Positions 26,941 through 38,165 of a stretch of DNA of 64,000 nt are shown in pieces. The stretch is from contig WYCU01000001.1 in assembly GCA_016617495.1 (NCBI GenBank), positions 496,001 through 560,000 on the forward strand, in the 5' to 3' direction. The position numbers were made by a program, and so were the translations under genes. How positions within the stretch are numbered: position 1 is the stretch's first letter; each line of letters begins with the position of its first letter. This stretch comes from Azonexaceae bacterium s22. Its GTDB lineage: Bacteria; Pseudomonadota; Gammaproteobacteria; Burkholderiales; Rhodocyclaceae. The notes beneath the pieces are model-generated. The model made no database searches and was not told where the DNA came from. It was given only the letters and a program-made list of their open reading frames with translations.

Positions 26941-28268
26941 CGCTTGCTGGCGCTGGCATCGAGCAGCGCGTTGGCTGCCAGGATGTCGTCTTCGCTCAAC
27001 GTGCCTACCGCGGCCTTCAGGCGGAACTGCGACATCAGGGTGTTCAGCACGGCTTGAGCGAGATCGCGGCGGGTCTGGTAAACCTGATTGTCGGCGTTGA
27101 GCACGTCGATATTGATCCGTACGCCAACCTCGAAGCCCAGACGGTTGGACTCCAGCGAGGATTGCGACGAAACCAGCGCGGCCTTGAGCGCGCGAACCTG
27201 CGCCAGTCCATTGACGGCCCCAAGGTAATGCTGACGGGCCTGCAGGGCGGCGTTACGACGTGTTTGTTCCAGCGTCGATTCTGCGGCTGCGCGGTTGGCA
27301 CTCGCCTGGTTGGTCCGTGAATTCACCAGGCCGCCCTGGAAGATCGGCAGATTGATCTGGATGCCCACGTTCTGGAAATCGGTTTCCAGCATGCCGGCCG
27401 CTGTGGAGGCGAAAGCGGTCGAAGAACCCTTGTTGGCGACCAGATCGACGGTCGGGTAGTGCCCGGCACGCTGGCGCTCGACTTCGCGCGTGGCGATTTC
27501 AAGGTTGGCCTTCTGGATCTGAACCGTAATGTTGTCCTGTTCCGCCGCCTGCGCCCATTGCTTGATGTCGGCCGGTTGCGGCGGTGTGATGTCGGCATCG
27601 CGGCGAATCGGTGCCAGCGGCGGGGTTTCCTTGCCGATAATCGCCTGCAGGGCGCGTTGGCGCACTTCGAGGTCGCTCTCCGCAGCAATTTCCTGCGCCA
27701 CGGCAAGGTCGTAGCGCGCTTGGGATTCGTGGGTGTCGACGATGGTCGCCGTGCCAACCTCGAAGCTCTTCTTGGCGAGCTCGCGTTGCTGCTCGATGGA
27801 GAGCTTGTTGGCCCGGACGGCCTTGAGGTTTTCTTCGGCGTAGAGCACGTCGAAATAGGCCTGAGCGACGCGCAGGATCAGGTCTTGCCCGGCTTGAACG
27901 AAGTTTGCTTCAGCCTGCGCGACCTGAAACTTCGATTGGTCGTAAGCAACCCAGTTTTGCCAGCGGAACAGGGGTTGGGCCAGCGTCAGCGTGTAGCCGT
28001 TGCTATTGAACTTGGGGTTATAGGTGTTGCCACCATTGCGCAAGTACAGATCGTTGTTGTTCCAGACGGTGTTGCCGCTGACCGAGAGCGTGGGCAGCAG
28101 GCCGGCACGGGCTTGCGGCAGTTGTTCCTGCCCGGCTTCCATGGCCGAGCGCGCTGCAGCGTAGGCGGCATCGTTCTCGCGTGCTTCCCGATAGATCTGC
28201 AGCAGGTCGGCGGACCAGACGGGCGAGGCAAAAAGGACGGCAAGCAGCAGCGATAGGGGCTTTTTCAT
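26937..28268 (-). CDS. tolC: TolC-family outer-membrane channel protein
   Basis: A 443-residue outer-membrane efflux protein. A clear signal peptide (LSLLLAVLFASPVWSA) precedes two similar halves with long helices (REARENDAAYAAARSAMEA; later QTRRNAALQARQHYLG), as in TolC trimers that span the periplasm. It should form the exit duct for tripartite pumps or type I secretion. It is the last gene of a pcm-rhodanese-tolC run downstream of a tetR gene; pcm next to tolC is a recurrent order in betaproteobacteria. No pump genes lie nearby. Confidence 0.93.
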   Translation of the reverse strand: MKKPLSLLLAVLFASPVWSADLLQIYREARENDAAYAAARSAMEAGQEQLPQARAGLLPTLSVSGNTVWNNNDLYLRNGGNTYNPKFNSNGYTLTLAQPLFRWQNWVAYDQSKFQVAQAEANFVQAGQDLILRVAQAYFDVLYAEENLKAVRANKLSIEQQRELAKKSFEVGTATIVDTHESQARYDLAVAQEIAAESDLEVRQRALQAIIGKETPPLAPIRRDADITPPQPADIKQWAQAAEQDNITVQIQKANLEIATREVERQRAGHYPTVDLVANKGSSTAFASTAAGMLETDFQNVGIQINLPIFQGGLVNSRTNQASANRAAAESTLEQTRRNAALQARQHYLGAVNGLAQVRALKAALVSSQSSLESNRLGFEVGVRINIDVLNADNQVYQTRRDLAQAVLNTLMSQFRLKAAVGTLSEDDILAANALLDASASKR

Positions 28269-28274
28269 GGGGGC

Positions 28275-28598
28275 TCAGTAGCGTGGCAGTTTCGGATCGA
28301 TTTCGCTCGCCCAGGCGTCGATGCCACCCATCAGGTTGTGCAGCGAGGAAAATCCATGGCGTTCGAGGAACATGGCAACCTGCATGCTGCGCCCGCCATG
28401 GTGGCAGATCACGACGATTTCATCGTCGGGATTCAGTTCCGTCAGGCGGACCGGAACGGTATGCATGGGCATGTGCATCGATGCCGGTAACTGGCAGAGC
28501 GCAAACTCCCACGGCTCCCGTACATCGAGCAGGACCGGGCTGGGCCGGTCGTCTGCCGAGAGCCATGCCGCCAGTTGCTGCGGATGAATTTGCTGCAT
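28275..28598 (-). CDS. single-domain rhodanese-like sulfurtransferase
   Basis: A 107-residue protein of one rhodanese domain. LLDVREPWEFALCQLP is the family's N-terminal signature, and the active-site loop is CHHGGRS with the catalytic cysteine near residue 65. It probably moves sulfane sulfur in the cytoplasm. Its ATG overlaps the pcm stop (TGATG), and tolC follows six bases later, so it is embedded in their operon. Confidence 0.92.
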   Translation of the reverse strand: MQQIHPQQLAAWLSADDRPSPVLLDVREPWEFALCQLPASMHMPMHTVPVRLTELNPDDEIVVICHHGGRSMQVAMFLERHGFSSLHNLMGGIDAWASEIDPKLPRY

Positions 28599-29251
28599 CA
28601 GAACTCGAACGCGGACGGGGCTTCGCCGCCGTCGATTGCCGGGGCGACCGTTTCAAACAGATTGATCGTGGCGTAGACACCTTCAGCGGTACAGGTCACG
28701 AGCTGGGCCTCCATGACCGGGGCCTTGCCCACGATGGCGGCCAAACGCCCGCCAACGCGCAATTGCTTGAGCAGGGCCGCAGGCAGCGAAGGCAAGGAAC
28801 CGGATACGACGATGGCGTCGTACGGGCCGCGTTGGGGCCAGCCATTGGCGCCATTGCCGACTTCAACCGTGACGTTGGTCACGCCGGCGGCTTCGAGATT
28901 GCGACGGGCGGCTTCGGCCAGCGCCGGACGCGATTCGATGGTGACGACGTGCTCGGCACGAGCGGCCAGCAGGGCGGCCATATAACCGCTACCGGTGCCG
29001 ATTTCGAGAACCTTGTCGGTTTTCTTGATCGTCAGTTCCTGCAGCAGTTTGGCTTCGACGCGCGGCGGCAGCATGACCTGGCCTTCGCCGATGGGAATTT
29101 CCATGTCCGCAAAGGCCAGATTGCGATAGGCGGCCGGGACGAAGTCTTCGCGCTTGACGACAAACAGCAGGTCCAGCACCTGCGGATCCAGAACCTCCCA
29201 AGGGCGGATCTGCTGCTCGATCATGTTGAAGCGGGCTTGCTCGATGTTCAT
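28598..29251 (-). CDS. pcm: protein-L-isoaspartate O-methyltransferase
   Basis: A 217-residue SAM-dependent repair methyltransferase that acts on isoaspartyl residues of aged proteins. It has motif I EIGTGSGYMAALLA and post-motif II YDAIVVSGSLP. PPRVEAKLLQEL and the N-terminal ARFNMIEQQIRPWEVLD fit the short betaproteobacterial form annotated as Pcm. The usual serine-rich MVDRQL start is missing, so a different substrate is possible. It opens the operon with rhodanese and tolC. Confidence 0.85.
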   Translation of the reverse strand: MNIEQARFNMIEQQIRPWEVLDPQVLDLLFVVKREDFVPAAYRNLAFADMEIPIGEGQVMLPPRVEAKLLQELTIKKTDKVLEIGTGSGYMAALLAARAEHVVTIESRPALAEAARRNLEAAGVTNVTVEVGNGANGWPQRGPYDAIVVSGSLPSLPAALLKQLRVGGRLAAIVGKAPVMEAQLVTCTAEGVYATINLFETVAPAIDGGEAPSAFEF

Positions 29252-29272
29252 TTAGGTCTCCGCAGACTAAAC

Positions 29273-29288
29273 ATTAGCATACGCTAAT
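29273..29288. promoter_or_regulatory. palindromic operator candidate upstream of pcm
   Basis: Inverted repeat ATTAGC and GCTAAT with a four-base spacer, 22 bases before the pcm start and just after the tetR stop. It is well placed to control the pcm-rhodanese-tolC operon. Which protein binds is unknown, and it differs from the palindrome at tetR. Confidence 0.45.
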
Positions 29289-29311
29289 ATATTCGTTTGG
29301 ACAAAGATGAA

Positions 29312-29944
29312 TTATACCTGAGTCGTCAGCAAGCCTTGGCGCAACAGATTCATGTGCATCGACAGATATTGTCGCGGGTCTGTCGGTTGTGACTGATACA
29401 CGGCCAGCGAGTGCCGCCAGATCACCAGCATCAGGATCGGCGCGATCAGGAGGTCGATGCAGGTTTCCGGGTCCATTCTCCGGAATTCACCTGTGGCGAA
29501 GCCGCGCTCAAGCACCCGGGCCAGGAGGGCGCGGGTGCGCAGGATGACATTTTCGTAATAAAAGCGCGCAACTTCAGGGAAATTGCTGGCTTCGGCGATC
29601 ATCAACTTGGGAATGCCGGCAAAATCGGTCGTGCCGATGCGCATCCACCAGTTGTCGAGCAAATGTTCGAGCAAGGCAAAGCTGCTGCCTTCATGTTTGG
29701 CTGCCAGTGCTTCGCTTTCGGCGACAATCGGCAGCACGCCTTCCTGGATGACCGCCTGGAACAAGGCTTCCTTGTTCTTGAAATACAGATACAGCGTGCC
29801 TTTCGATGCGCCGGCCCGTTGGGCGATTTCCTCCAGTCGCGTGGCGGTATAGCCTTTTTCGACAAACAGGCCGAGGGCTGCGGTGAGAAATTCTGCCGGT
29901 CGGGCGTCCTTGCGGCGTTTTCGGGAAGGGTGTGGCGCGTTCAT
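29312..29944 (-). CDS. TetR/AcrR-family transcriptional regulator
   Basis: A 210-residue repressor-type protein. The N-terminal helix-turn-helix reads ARPAEFLTAALGLFVEKGY, then EIAQRAGASKGTLYLYFKNK, the classic TetR signature. The C-terminal ligand domain (residues about 80-205) ends in MHMNLLRQGLL. It lies upstream of pcm-rhodanese-tolC in the same direction and probably controls efflux-related genes and itself, given the perfect palindrome in its own promoter region. Confidence 0.92.
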   Translation of the reverse strand: MNAPHPSRKRRKDARPAEFLTAALGLFVEKGYTATRLEEIAQRAGASKGTLYLYFKNKEALFQAVIQEGVLPIVAESEALAAKHEGSSFALLEHLLDNWWMRIGTTDFAGIPKLMIAEASNFPEVARFYYENVILRTRALLARVLERGFATGEFRRMDPETCIDLLIAPILMLVIWRHSLAVYQSQPTDPRQYLSMHMNLLRQGLLTTQV

Positions 29945-29950
29945 GGTGAG

Positions 29951-29972
29951 TTAATGACCAATGGGTCATTAA
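29951..29972. promoter_or_regulatory. perfect palindrome at the tetR promoter
   Basis: Arms TTAATGACC and GGTCATTAA pair exactly around AATG, beginning six bases upstream of the tetR start codon. This is the size and form of operators of TetR-family repressors, so autorepression is likely. Confidence 0.75.
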
Positions 29973-30081
29973 GCTAGCATTTCTTGCGCGTGCGGGTCAA
30001 GCGCGCCGAAGGCCAGTGCGCGCCCGGTGTCTGAATGCGTTGCGCCTTGCATTTTGCCTGTATTTCCAGTAGCTTGCCTAC

Positions 30082-32149
<2,068 letters not shown>

Positions 32150-32171
32150 TCCCGCTGCCCCCCCAAAAAAA

Positions 32172-32205
32172 GCAAAAGCCAGAGGTTTGCCTCTGGCTTT
32201 TTGTT
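32172..32205. terminator. bidirectional intrinsic terminator after thiC
   Basis: Arms AAAAGCCAGAGG and CCTCTGGCTTTT around a TTTG loop, with A residues before and T residues after. It ends thiC and can also end yccF on the other strand. Confidence 0.92.
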
Positions 32206-32224
32206 TTCCAGAGCGGCGGGCGGC

Positions 32225-32686
32225 CTATTTTCCCCGGCGTTGCGCTGCTGCGGTTTCCGCGGCATTGGCGGCGCGGGCGGCGGCGGCCACTTCGGTGTCC
32301 ACGATGGTCTTGCCGATGGGGGCGAGGGCCAGCCCGGCGAGTTTGAGGTGCTGCCAGGCGAAGGGGATGCCGATGATGGTCACGGCGAGGCCGATGGCGG
32401 CGGTCACGTGGCCGATGGCCAGCCAGACGCCGGCAAGAATGAACCAGACGATGTTGCCGAGCATGCCGAAGCCACCGGTCCCGATATCGCCCTGACCGCG
32501 CAGTTCTTCGCGGCAGATGGCTTCCTTGCCGAAGGGAAAGAAGGAAAACTGGCCGATCACGAAACAGGCTTTGGCCCAGGGAATGCCGACAATGGTGATG
32601 AGCGCGAGCAGGCCGAAAAACCACCAGGCGAGGCCCATGAGGAAGCCGCCAAGAATGAACCACAGGAAGTTGCCGATTGTGCGCAT
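32225..32686 (-). CDS. yccF: YccF-domain inner-membrane protein
   Basis: A 153-residue membrane protein with two YccF repeats. The first is near residues 1-52 (NFLWFILGGFLMG, then TIVGIPWAKACF). The second is near 72-125 (NIVWFILAGVWLAIG, then TIIGIPFAWQHLKLA). The family has four helices and no known function. The ATG at 32686 begins MRTIGNFLWF, which matches the family; the longer frame from 32938 does not. An Ala-rich soluble tail ends the protein. Confidence 0.88.
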   Translation of the reverse strand: MRTIGNFLWFILGGFLMGLAWWFFGLLALITIVGIPWAKACFVIGQFSFFPFGKEAICREELRGQGDIGTGGFGMLGNIVWFILAGVWLAIGHVTAAIGLAVTIIGIPFAWQHLKLAGLALAPIGKTIVDTEVAAAARAANAAETAAAQRRGK

Positions 32687-32803
32687 GCCGTTCTCGCTGG
32701 AGTGGAATGTTTGAATTATTGCCCGCAAGCTGCTTGGGGCGGCTGAGAGTGTATCCCGAGCCCGAGATGGCGGCGAAGCTGCCGATTGCAAGCGGAAAAT
32801 GGC

Positions 32804-32840
32804 AATTGTCGCGGTCGACCCCGAAAAATGGGCCAAAATG
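32804..32840 (+). repeat. dispersed 36-bp element, copy G
   Basis: Core TGTCGCGGTCGAC at 32807-32819, followed by CCC and GGG arms around GAAAAAT, then GCCAAAATGG. It is in the intergenic space between divergent yccF and ykgJ. Confidence 0.9.
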
Positions 32841-32876
32841 GCGGGCCCATCTGCCCTTGCTGCCTTGATCCGGCCC

Positions 32877-33119
32877 ATGGATTGCCGACCTTTTTGCGGT
32901 GCATGTTGCATTGCGCCCTCCATTTCTTCGCTGAACAAACCGGCGGGCGTGCCCTGTGTTCACCTCGATGCGGATTTCCGATGCCGTATCTTTGGGCAGC
33001 CCCAGCGTCCGGCTTGCTGCGGTGGCTTGCAGCCGAGTGCGGCGATGTGCGGCGACGGTCGCGTGCATGCGCTGCGCTGGCTTGAGGAACTGGAAGAAAT
33101 GACCCGGCCGGGCAGGTAG
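32877..33119 (+). CDS. YkgJ-family cysteine-cluster protein (UPF0153)
   Basis: An 80-residue protein rich in cysteine. The N-terminal MDCRPFCGACCIAPSIS and the later CVHLDADFRCRIFGQP and MCG match the zinc/iron-chelating YkgJ family closely. It probably binds a metal through these cysteines; the role is unknown. The ATG at 32877 starts exactly at the family's conserved MxCR. The in-frame upstream extension would be repeat copy G, so it is excluded. The uppP gene follows after 30 bases. Confidence 0.85.
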   Translation: MDCRPFCGACCIAPSISSLNKPAGVPCVHLDADFRCRIFGQPQRPACCGGLQPSAAMCGDGRVHALRWLEELEEMTRPGR

Positions 33120-33149
33120 AATGCGCCCTCCCCAACAGAAATTGCATTC

Positions 33150-33974
33150 ATGGACACCGTGCTGCTGCTCAAGGCGCTGATTCTCGGCATTGTCGAGGGT
33201 TTGACCGAATTCCTGCCCATTTCATCGACCGGCCACCTGATTCTGGCCGGCGATCTGCTGAACTTCAACGATGAGCGAGGCAAGCTGTTTTCCATCGTGA
33301 TTCAGTCCGGGGCCATTCTCGCCGTGGTCTGGGAGTATCGCGCCCGTTTGATCGACGTTGCCCGGCGCGCCAAGTCCGATCCTTTGGCTTTGCGCTTCTT
33401 CATCAATCTGTTTGCCGCCTTCCTTCCGCTGGCGATTCTCGGCTTGCTCTTCGGCAAGGCGATCAAGGCGCATCTTTTTAATCCGGTGGCCGTGGCGACG
33501 ACCTTCATCGTCGGGGCGCTGGTCATCCTCTGGGCGGAGCGCCGCGAGCACAGCATTCGCATCCACAGCGTCGAGGAAATGCGCATTTCCGATGCGCTGA
33601 AGCTGGGTTTTGCCCAGGCCTTCGCGTTGATTCCGGGCACCTCGCGCTCCGGGGCGACGATCATCGGTGGTTTGCTGTTCGGCTTGTCGCGCAAGGCGGC
33701 GACGGAGTTTTCCTTCTTCCTCGCCATCCCGACGCTGGGGGCGGCCACGGTGTACGAACTCTACAAGGAGCGCGCGCTTCTTTCCTTCGACGATGTCGGC
33801 ATGTGGGCGGTCGGCTTTGTCTCGGCCTTTGTATCCGCCTTCCTTTGCGTGCGCTGGCTGCTGCGCTTCATTTCGAGCCATGACTTTGTGCCCTTCGCCT
33901 GGTATCGCATCGCGTTCGGCTTGGTCGTGCTGGTCACCTGGCAGGCCGGCTGGGTGGAGTGGACGGCACCATGA
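33150..33974 (+). CDS. uppP: undecaprenyl-diphosphatase
   Basis: A 274-residue polytopic membrane enzyme that recycles undecaprenyl pyrophosphate for cell-wall synthesis and gives bacitracin resistance. Motif 1 is [17 protein letters not shown], with the catalytic glutamates. Motif 2 is [10 protein letters not shown]. About eight helices are predicted. Its stop overlaps the ATG of the following esterase gene (ATGA). Confidence 0.96.
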   Translation: MDTVLLLKALILGIVEGLTEFLPISSTGHLILAGDLLNFNDERGKLFSIVIQSGAILAVVWEYRARLIDVARRAKSDPLALRFFINLFAAFLPLAILGLLFGKAIKAHLFNPVAVATTFIVGALVILWAERREHSIRIHSVEEMRISDALKLGFAQAFALIPGTSRSGATIIGGLLFGLSRKAATEFSFFLAIPTLGAATVYELYKERALLSFDDVGMWAVGFVSAFVSAFLCVRWLLRFISSHDFVPFAWYRIAFGLVVLVTWQAGWVEWTAP

Positions 33975-34558
33975 CCCTGGCCGCACCGGGAATTCTCTAT
34001 CTGCACGGCTTCTGTTCTTCGCCGGCATCGTGGAAATCGCGCCTGTTGGGGGAAGAAATGGCGAGGTGCGGAATGGGCGAACATTTTGTCTGTCCGCAGT
34101 TGTCGCCCGTGCCGGATGAGGCCATGGCCGCCGTTGCCACGTTGATCGAGGCAGCCAAGGGCCGGGTCACGCTGGTCGGCTCCTCGCTGGGCGGGCACTA
34201 CGCCAATTATCTGGCCGAGAAATATGATTTGTCCGCCGTGCTCATCAATCCGGCCGTGGTCGAATCCATGGATCTGGGCCATTTTCTGGGCGAGCACGCC
34301 AATTTTCACAGCGGCGAACGCTTCGTTTTCACCGCCACCCATGTTGAACAGTTGCGCCGCCAGGTGACGCGGCCGACGCCCGGCCATTATTGGCTGCTGG
34401 CCGAGACGGGCGACGAAGTGCTCGACTGGCGGCAGGCGCGCGATTTCTACGCGGGCTGTCGCCAGACCATCCTGCCGGGCGGCGACCATTCCTTCACGCG
34501 GTTTCCCGATTTCGTCTCGCAAATCATTGAATTCGCGGGTTTAAGCGCTGGGTTATAA
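33971..34558 (+). CDS. YqiA-like alpha/beta-fold esterase
   Basis: A 195-residue alpha/beta hydrolase. It begins with the [14 protein letters not shown] oxyanion region. The nucleophile serine sits in GSSLGG, and [11 protein letters not shown] holds the catalytic histidine. It resembles E. coli YqiA, an esterase of unclear physiological substrate. The ATG at 33971 overlaps the uppP stop. Confidence 0.88.
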   Translation: MTLAAPGILYLHGFCSSPASWKSRLLGEEMARCGMGEHFVCPQLSPVPDEAMAAVATLIEAAKGRVTLVGSSLGGHYANYLAEKYDLSAVLINPAVVESMDLGHFLGEHANFHSGERFVFTATHVEQLRRQVTRPTPGHYWLLAETGDEVLDWRQARDFYAGCRQTILPGGDHSFTRFPDFVSQIIEFAGLSAGL

Positions 34559-34565
34559 TCCGCAG

Positions 34566-36464
34566 ATGAATGTATTGTTTGAAGAAGACGGCGGATTCAA
34601 GGCCGGCACCATCCTGACCGACAACGAAGCCTCGTTGCAGGTCGAAATGCCCTCGGGGAAGCGCAGCAAAATCAAGGCAGCAACGGTGTTGTTGCGCTTT
34701 GCCAGCCCGGCTGCGGCGGCATTGCTGGATCAGGCAACCCCGGTGGCGGAAGAGATCGAAGCGGATTTCCTGTGGGAGTGCGTGAGCGATGGCGAGTTTT
34801 CGTTTCTGGATTTTGCCCGTGATTACTACGGACACGAGCCGGCCCCGGTCGAAGCGACGGCGGTGCTGCTTGCCCTGCACGCCGCGCCCGTCTATTTCCA
34901 TCGCAAAGGCAAAGGCCGTTTCAAGAAGGCCCCTGCCGATATTCTCGCAGCCGCTCTGGCCAGTCTTGAAAAGAAGCGTCAGCAAGCGCTGGCGATGGAA
35001 GGCTGGATCGCCGCGCTGAAGGAATTCCGTCTGCCGGCTGAAATCGCCGCGCTGACCGATGCCCTGCTCTACGCGCCGGACCGCAACAAGCCGGAAACCA
35101 AGGCCTTCGAGACGGCATGCGCCGAAACCGGTCTGACGGCGTCGCAGATGCTCTTCAAGTGCGGTGCCATCAAGTCGCCTTACACGCTGCACTACAAGCG
35201 TTTCCTGCACGAACAATTCCCCAAGGGCACCGGCTTCCCGAACCTGGAGGCGCCAGGCCTGCCGACGGATCTGCCGCGTGCCGAAGTGCGCGCCTTTTCC
35301 ATCGACGATGCCAACACCACGGAAATCGACGATGCACTCTCGGTGACCTGGCTGCCGGGCATCGGTTCGCGCATTGGCATCCACATCGCCGCGCCGGGTC
35401 TGGCCATTGAACATGGCTCGCCGCTCGATGGCGTGGCACGTGCCCGCTTGTCGACCGTGTATATGCCCGGCAACAAGATCACCATGCTGCCGGATGCGGT
35501 GGTGCAGAACTACACCCTGGCGGGCGGCGTCGATTGCCCCGCGGTATCGCTGTACCTCACGGTGAGCGATACCTTCGAGATCGTCGCGCACGAATCGCGC
35601 GTGGAAATGGTGCACATTGCCGCCAATCTGCGTCACCATGAAGTCGAGCCCTGGTTCAACGCGGAAACCGTGAACGGGCCGTTGCCCGATGAGCCTTTCG
35701 CCCGCGAACTGCTGCACCTCTGGCATTTCGCCAATGCCTGCGAAGGGCGCCGCGGCAAGCCTTCGGCCGTGCAGGGCATCAATGACTACAATTTCGCCAT
35801 CGTCGGCGATCTGGCCGATCCCGATGCCTGTTCGGTCGAAATTTCGGAACGCAAACGCGGCAGCCCGCTCGACAAGCTGGTGGCGGAATTGATGATCGTC
35901 GCCAATTCGACCTGGGGCGGCTTGCTTGCCGAACAGAATGTCGCCTGTCTCTACCGGGCGCAGACGCAGGGCAAGGTGCGCATGACCACGTCGCCGCTGC
36001 CGCACGAGGGGCTGGGCGTGCCGCAATACGCATGGATGACTTCGCCGCTGCGCCGTTATTGCGATCTGGTCAATCAATGGCAGCTCATCGCCTGCCTGAA
36101 AGGCGAGACGCCGGCCTTTGCGCAGAAATCCGCCGAACTGTTCGCCGCGATGCGCGATTTCGAACTGACCTACGCCGCGTATGCCGATTTCCAGCGCCTG
36201 ATGGAACGCTACTGGTGCCTGCGCTGGCTGCAACAGCACGGCATGACGGAAATCGACGCCACCGTGCGGCGCGAACAACTGGTCAAACTCGATCACCTGC
36301 CGCTGTTGCTGCGCGTGCCGTCGTTGCCGGCCGATCTCGGGCCGGGCCGCCGCGTGCGGCTGGCGGTCGAAAGTATCGATCTGCTTGGCCCCGAACTCAC
36401 TTGCCGCTATCTTTCCATCCTCGACGAGGCGTTGCCGGAAGTCGAGGTCGAGGAGGAAATGTAG
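34566..36464 (+). CDS. RNase II-family (RNB domain) exoribonuclease
   Basis: A 632-residue 3'-5' exoribonuclease-like protein. The central RNB domain carries the catalytic acidic cluster, AFSIDDANTTEIDDALS near residues 241-257. MTTSPLPHEGLGVPQYAWMTSPLRRYCDL later closes the active site. N-terminal sequence is not a clear cold-shock pair and looks shorter than in RNase R. It ends close to the next gene, one base before a GTG start. It likely degrades RNA fragments. Confidence 0.88.
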   Translation: MNVLFEEDGGFKAGTILTDNEASLQVEMPSGKRSKIKAATVLLRFASPAAAALLDQATPVAEEIEADFLWECVSDGEFSFLDFARDYYGHEPAPVEATAVLLALHAAPVYFHRKGKGRFKKAPADILAAALASLEKKRQQALAMEGWIAALKEFRLPAEIAALTDALLYAPDRNKPETKAFETACAETGLTASQMLFKCGAIKSPYTLHYKRFLHEQFPKGTGFPNLEAPGLPTDLPRAEVRAFSIDDANTTEIDDALSVTWLPGIGSRIGIHIAAPGLAIEHGSPLDGVARARLSTVYMPGNKITMLPDAVVQNYTLAGGVDCPAVSLYLTVSDTFEIVAHESRVEMVHIAANLRHHEVEPWFNAETVNGPLPDEPFARELLHLWHFANACEGRRGKPSAVQGINDYNFAIVGDLADPDACSVEISERKRGSPLDKLVAELMIVANSTWGGLLAEQNVACLYRAQTQGKVRMTTSPLPHEGLGVPQYAWMTSPLRRYCDLVNQWQLIACLKGETPAFAQKSAELFAAMRDFELTYAAYADFQRLMERYWCLRWLQQHGMTEIDATVRREQLVKLDHLPLLLRVPSLPADLGPGRRVRLAVESIDLLGPELTCRYLSILDEALPEVEVEEEM

Positions 36465-36465
36465 C

Positions 36466-37344
36466 GTGGGTATGGCCGTGCCGCAGTGGGATCGGTTTGA
36501 GTCGGGCAATCGTCGCCTGTGGCTGGCCTTGGCCATTTCCCTTGCCGTTCACGGCTTGCTGCTTTCGCTTCATTTCAGTTTCCCCGAAGCCTCGAAGGGC
36601 ATGCGCGAAAAGGCGCTGGACATCGTGCTGGTCAATGCCCGTTCGGCACACAAACCCAAGGATGCGCAGGCGCTGGCCCAGGCGCATCACGACGGTGGCG
36701 GCAATACCGACGAAAACCGCCGCCTGAAAACCCCGCTGCCGGCCACCCAGCAGCAAACCAACGGTACGGACATCGAGCGCATGCAGCGCCGGGTGCGGGA
36801 GCTGGAGGCCGCGCAACAAAAGTTGCTGACCGAGGCCCGGACAGCGCGCAATTCGGTGGCCACGCGCAATGCCGCCGAACAGCCGACGCCCAACGCCGCC
36901 CAAAGCGGCATCGATCTGGCCGAATCGGCACGGGCCATGGCTCGCCTCGAAGGCGAAATCAACAAGAACGTCGACGAATACAACAAGCGTCCCCGCAAGA
37001 AAAACATCGGCGCGCGCACCGAGGAATATCGCTTTGCCCAGTACATCGAGGACTGGCGCCAGAAGGTCGAGCGCATCGGGACGCTCAATTACCCGGAGGC
37101 GGCGCGCGGCAAGTTGTACGGCTCCTTGCTGCTCACCGTGTCGATCAATCAGGATGGCACGCTGGGTTCGGTTGTGATTAACCGCTCTTCTGGCTACAAG
37201 GTGCTCGATGAGGCCGCCAAACGCATCGTGCAACTGGCCGCGCCTTACGCGCCTTTCCCGCCGGATATCCGGCGCGATACCGACATTCTGGAAATCACCC
37301 GCACCTGGTATTTCACCCAGGGCGATCAACTGACAGCCAAATGA
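36466..37344 (+). CDS. TonB-like energy transducer
   Basis: A 292-residue protein with one N-terminal membrane helix ([20 protein letters not shown], with the conserved S-x3-H of TonB). A charged, coiled-coil-like middle ([17 protein letters not shown]) leads to a C-terminal TonB domain ([19 protein letters not shown], then [13 protein letters not shown]). The GTG at 36466 is eight bases from GAGGAGGA; an ATG at 36472 is also possible. It likely spans the periplasm to power outer-membrane receptors, perhaps including the receptor at 3.8 kb. No exbBD is beside it. Its stop overlaps the aroE start. Confidence 0.85.
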   Translation: MGMAVPQWDRFESGNRRLWLALAISLAVHGLLLSLHFSFPEASKGMREKALDIVLVNARSAHKPKDAQALAQAHHDGGGNTDENRRLKTPLPATQQQTNGTDIERMQRRVRELEAAQQKLLTEARTARNSVATRNAAEQPTPNAAQSGIDLAESARAMARLEGEINKNVDEYNKRPRKKNIGARTEEYRFAQYIEDWRQKVERIGTLNYPEAARGKLYGSLLLTVSINQDGTLGSVVINRSSGYKVLDEAAKRIVQLAAPYAPFPPDIRRDTDILEITRTWYFTQGDQLTAK

Positions 37345-38165
37345 CCGACCGTTATTGTGTTTTCGGCAACCCGGTGGCGCACTCCCGGTCGCCGGCCATT
37401 CACGCCCAGTTCGCCGCGCAGTGCGGACAGGATCTGACCTACGAAGCCCTGCTCGCACCGCTCGACGGTTTTGCCGATGCGGTGGCGCGCTTTGTCGCGG
37501 CTGGCGGCAAGGGCGCGAACGTGACCGTGCCCTTCAAGGAAGAGGCATTCCGTCTGTGCCAGCGCCGCAGTGCGCGGGCTGAACGGGCCGGCGCGGTGAA
37601 TACCCTGTGTTTCAACGCGGACGGCATTTTCGGGGATAACACGGACGGTGCCGGCCTGGTGCGCGACATCGAGGTCAATCTGGCGCAGCCCTTGGCCGGT
37701 CGGCGCATTTTGCTGCTCGGCGCCGGCGGTGCCGCGCGGGGCGTGATAGCGCCTTTGCTGGCCTGCCAACCTACCGCCTTGTTCATCGCCAACCGTACTG
37801 CCGACAAAGCGGAGGCGCTGGCGCGGGCATTTGCCGATATTGTCGCGGTCGACGCCGGAAATTATGCCAAAACGGCGGGGCGCAGCTTCGATGTGATCAT
37901 CAACGCCACCTCGGCCAGTCTCGCCGGCGAGGCGCTGCCTTTGCCGCCCGGCCTGTTCGCACCGGGCAGCCTGGCTTACGACATGATGTACGGCAAGGGC
38001 GAAACCCCGTTCATGGGCTTGGCGCGTGCCCAAGGGGCCGCTTGCGTGGCCGATGGATTGGGCATGCTGGTGGAGCAGGCGGCGGAGGCCTTCGCCTTGT
38101 GGCGGGGCGTACGTCCGGACAGCCTGCCGGTGCTCGCGGCGCTGCGCCGCCAACTGGCCGGATGA
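37341..38165 (+). CDS. aroE: shikimate dehydrogenase
   Basis: A 274-residue NADP-dependent enzyme that reduces 3-dehydroshikimate. It has the substrate motif [13 protein letters not shown], the catalytic NVTVPFKE with its lysine, and the nucleotide loop [10 protein letters not shown], followed by [11 protein letters not shown]. Repeat copy H encodes about residues 166-178 ([13 protein letters not shown]), between the dinucleotide fold and INATSASL. Start and stop both overlap neighbours by four bases (tonB, mtgA). Confidence 0.95.
   Translation: MTDRYCVFGNPVAHSRSPAIHAQFAAQCGQDLTYEALLAPLDGFADAVARFVAAGGKGANVTVPFKEEAFRLCQRRSARAERAGAVNTLCFNADGIFGDNTDGAGLVRDIEVNLAQPLAGRRILLLGAGGAARGVIAPLLACQPTALFIANRTADKAEALARAFADIVAVDAGNYAKTAGRSFDVIINATSASLAGEALPLPPGLFAPGSLAYDMMYGKGETPFMGLARAQGAACVADGLGMLVEQAAEAFALWRGVRPDSLPVLAALRRQLAG
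37838..37872 (+). repeat. dispersed 36-bp element, copy H
   Basis: Core TGTCGCGGTCGAC at 37841-37853, then GCCGGAAATTATGCCAAAAC. It is sense within aroE. The spacer is more diverged than in the intergenic copies. Confidence 0.8.
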
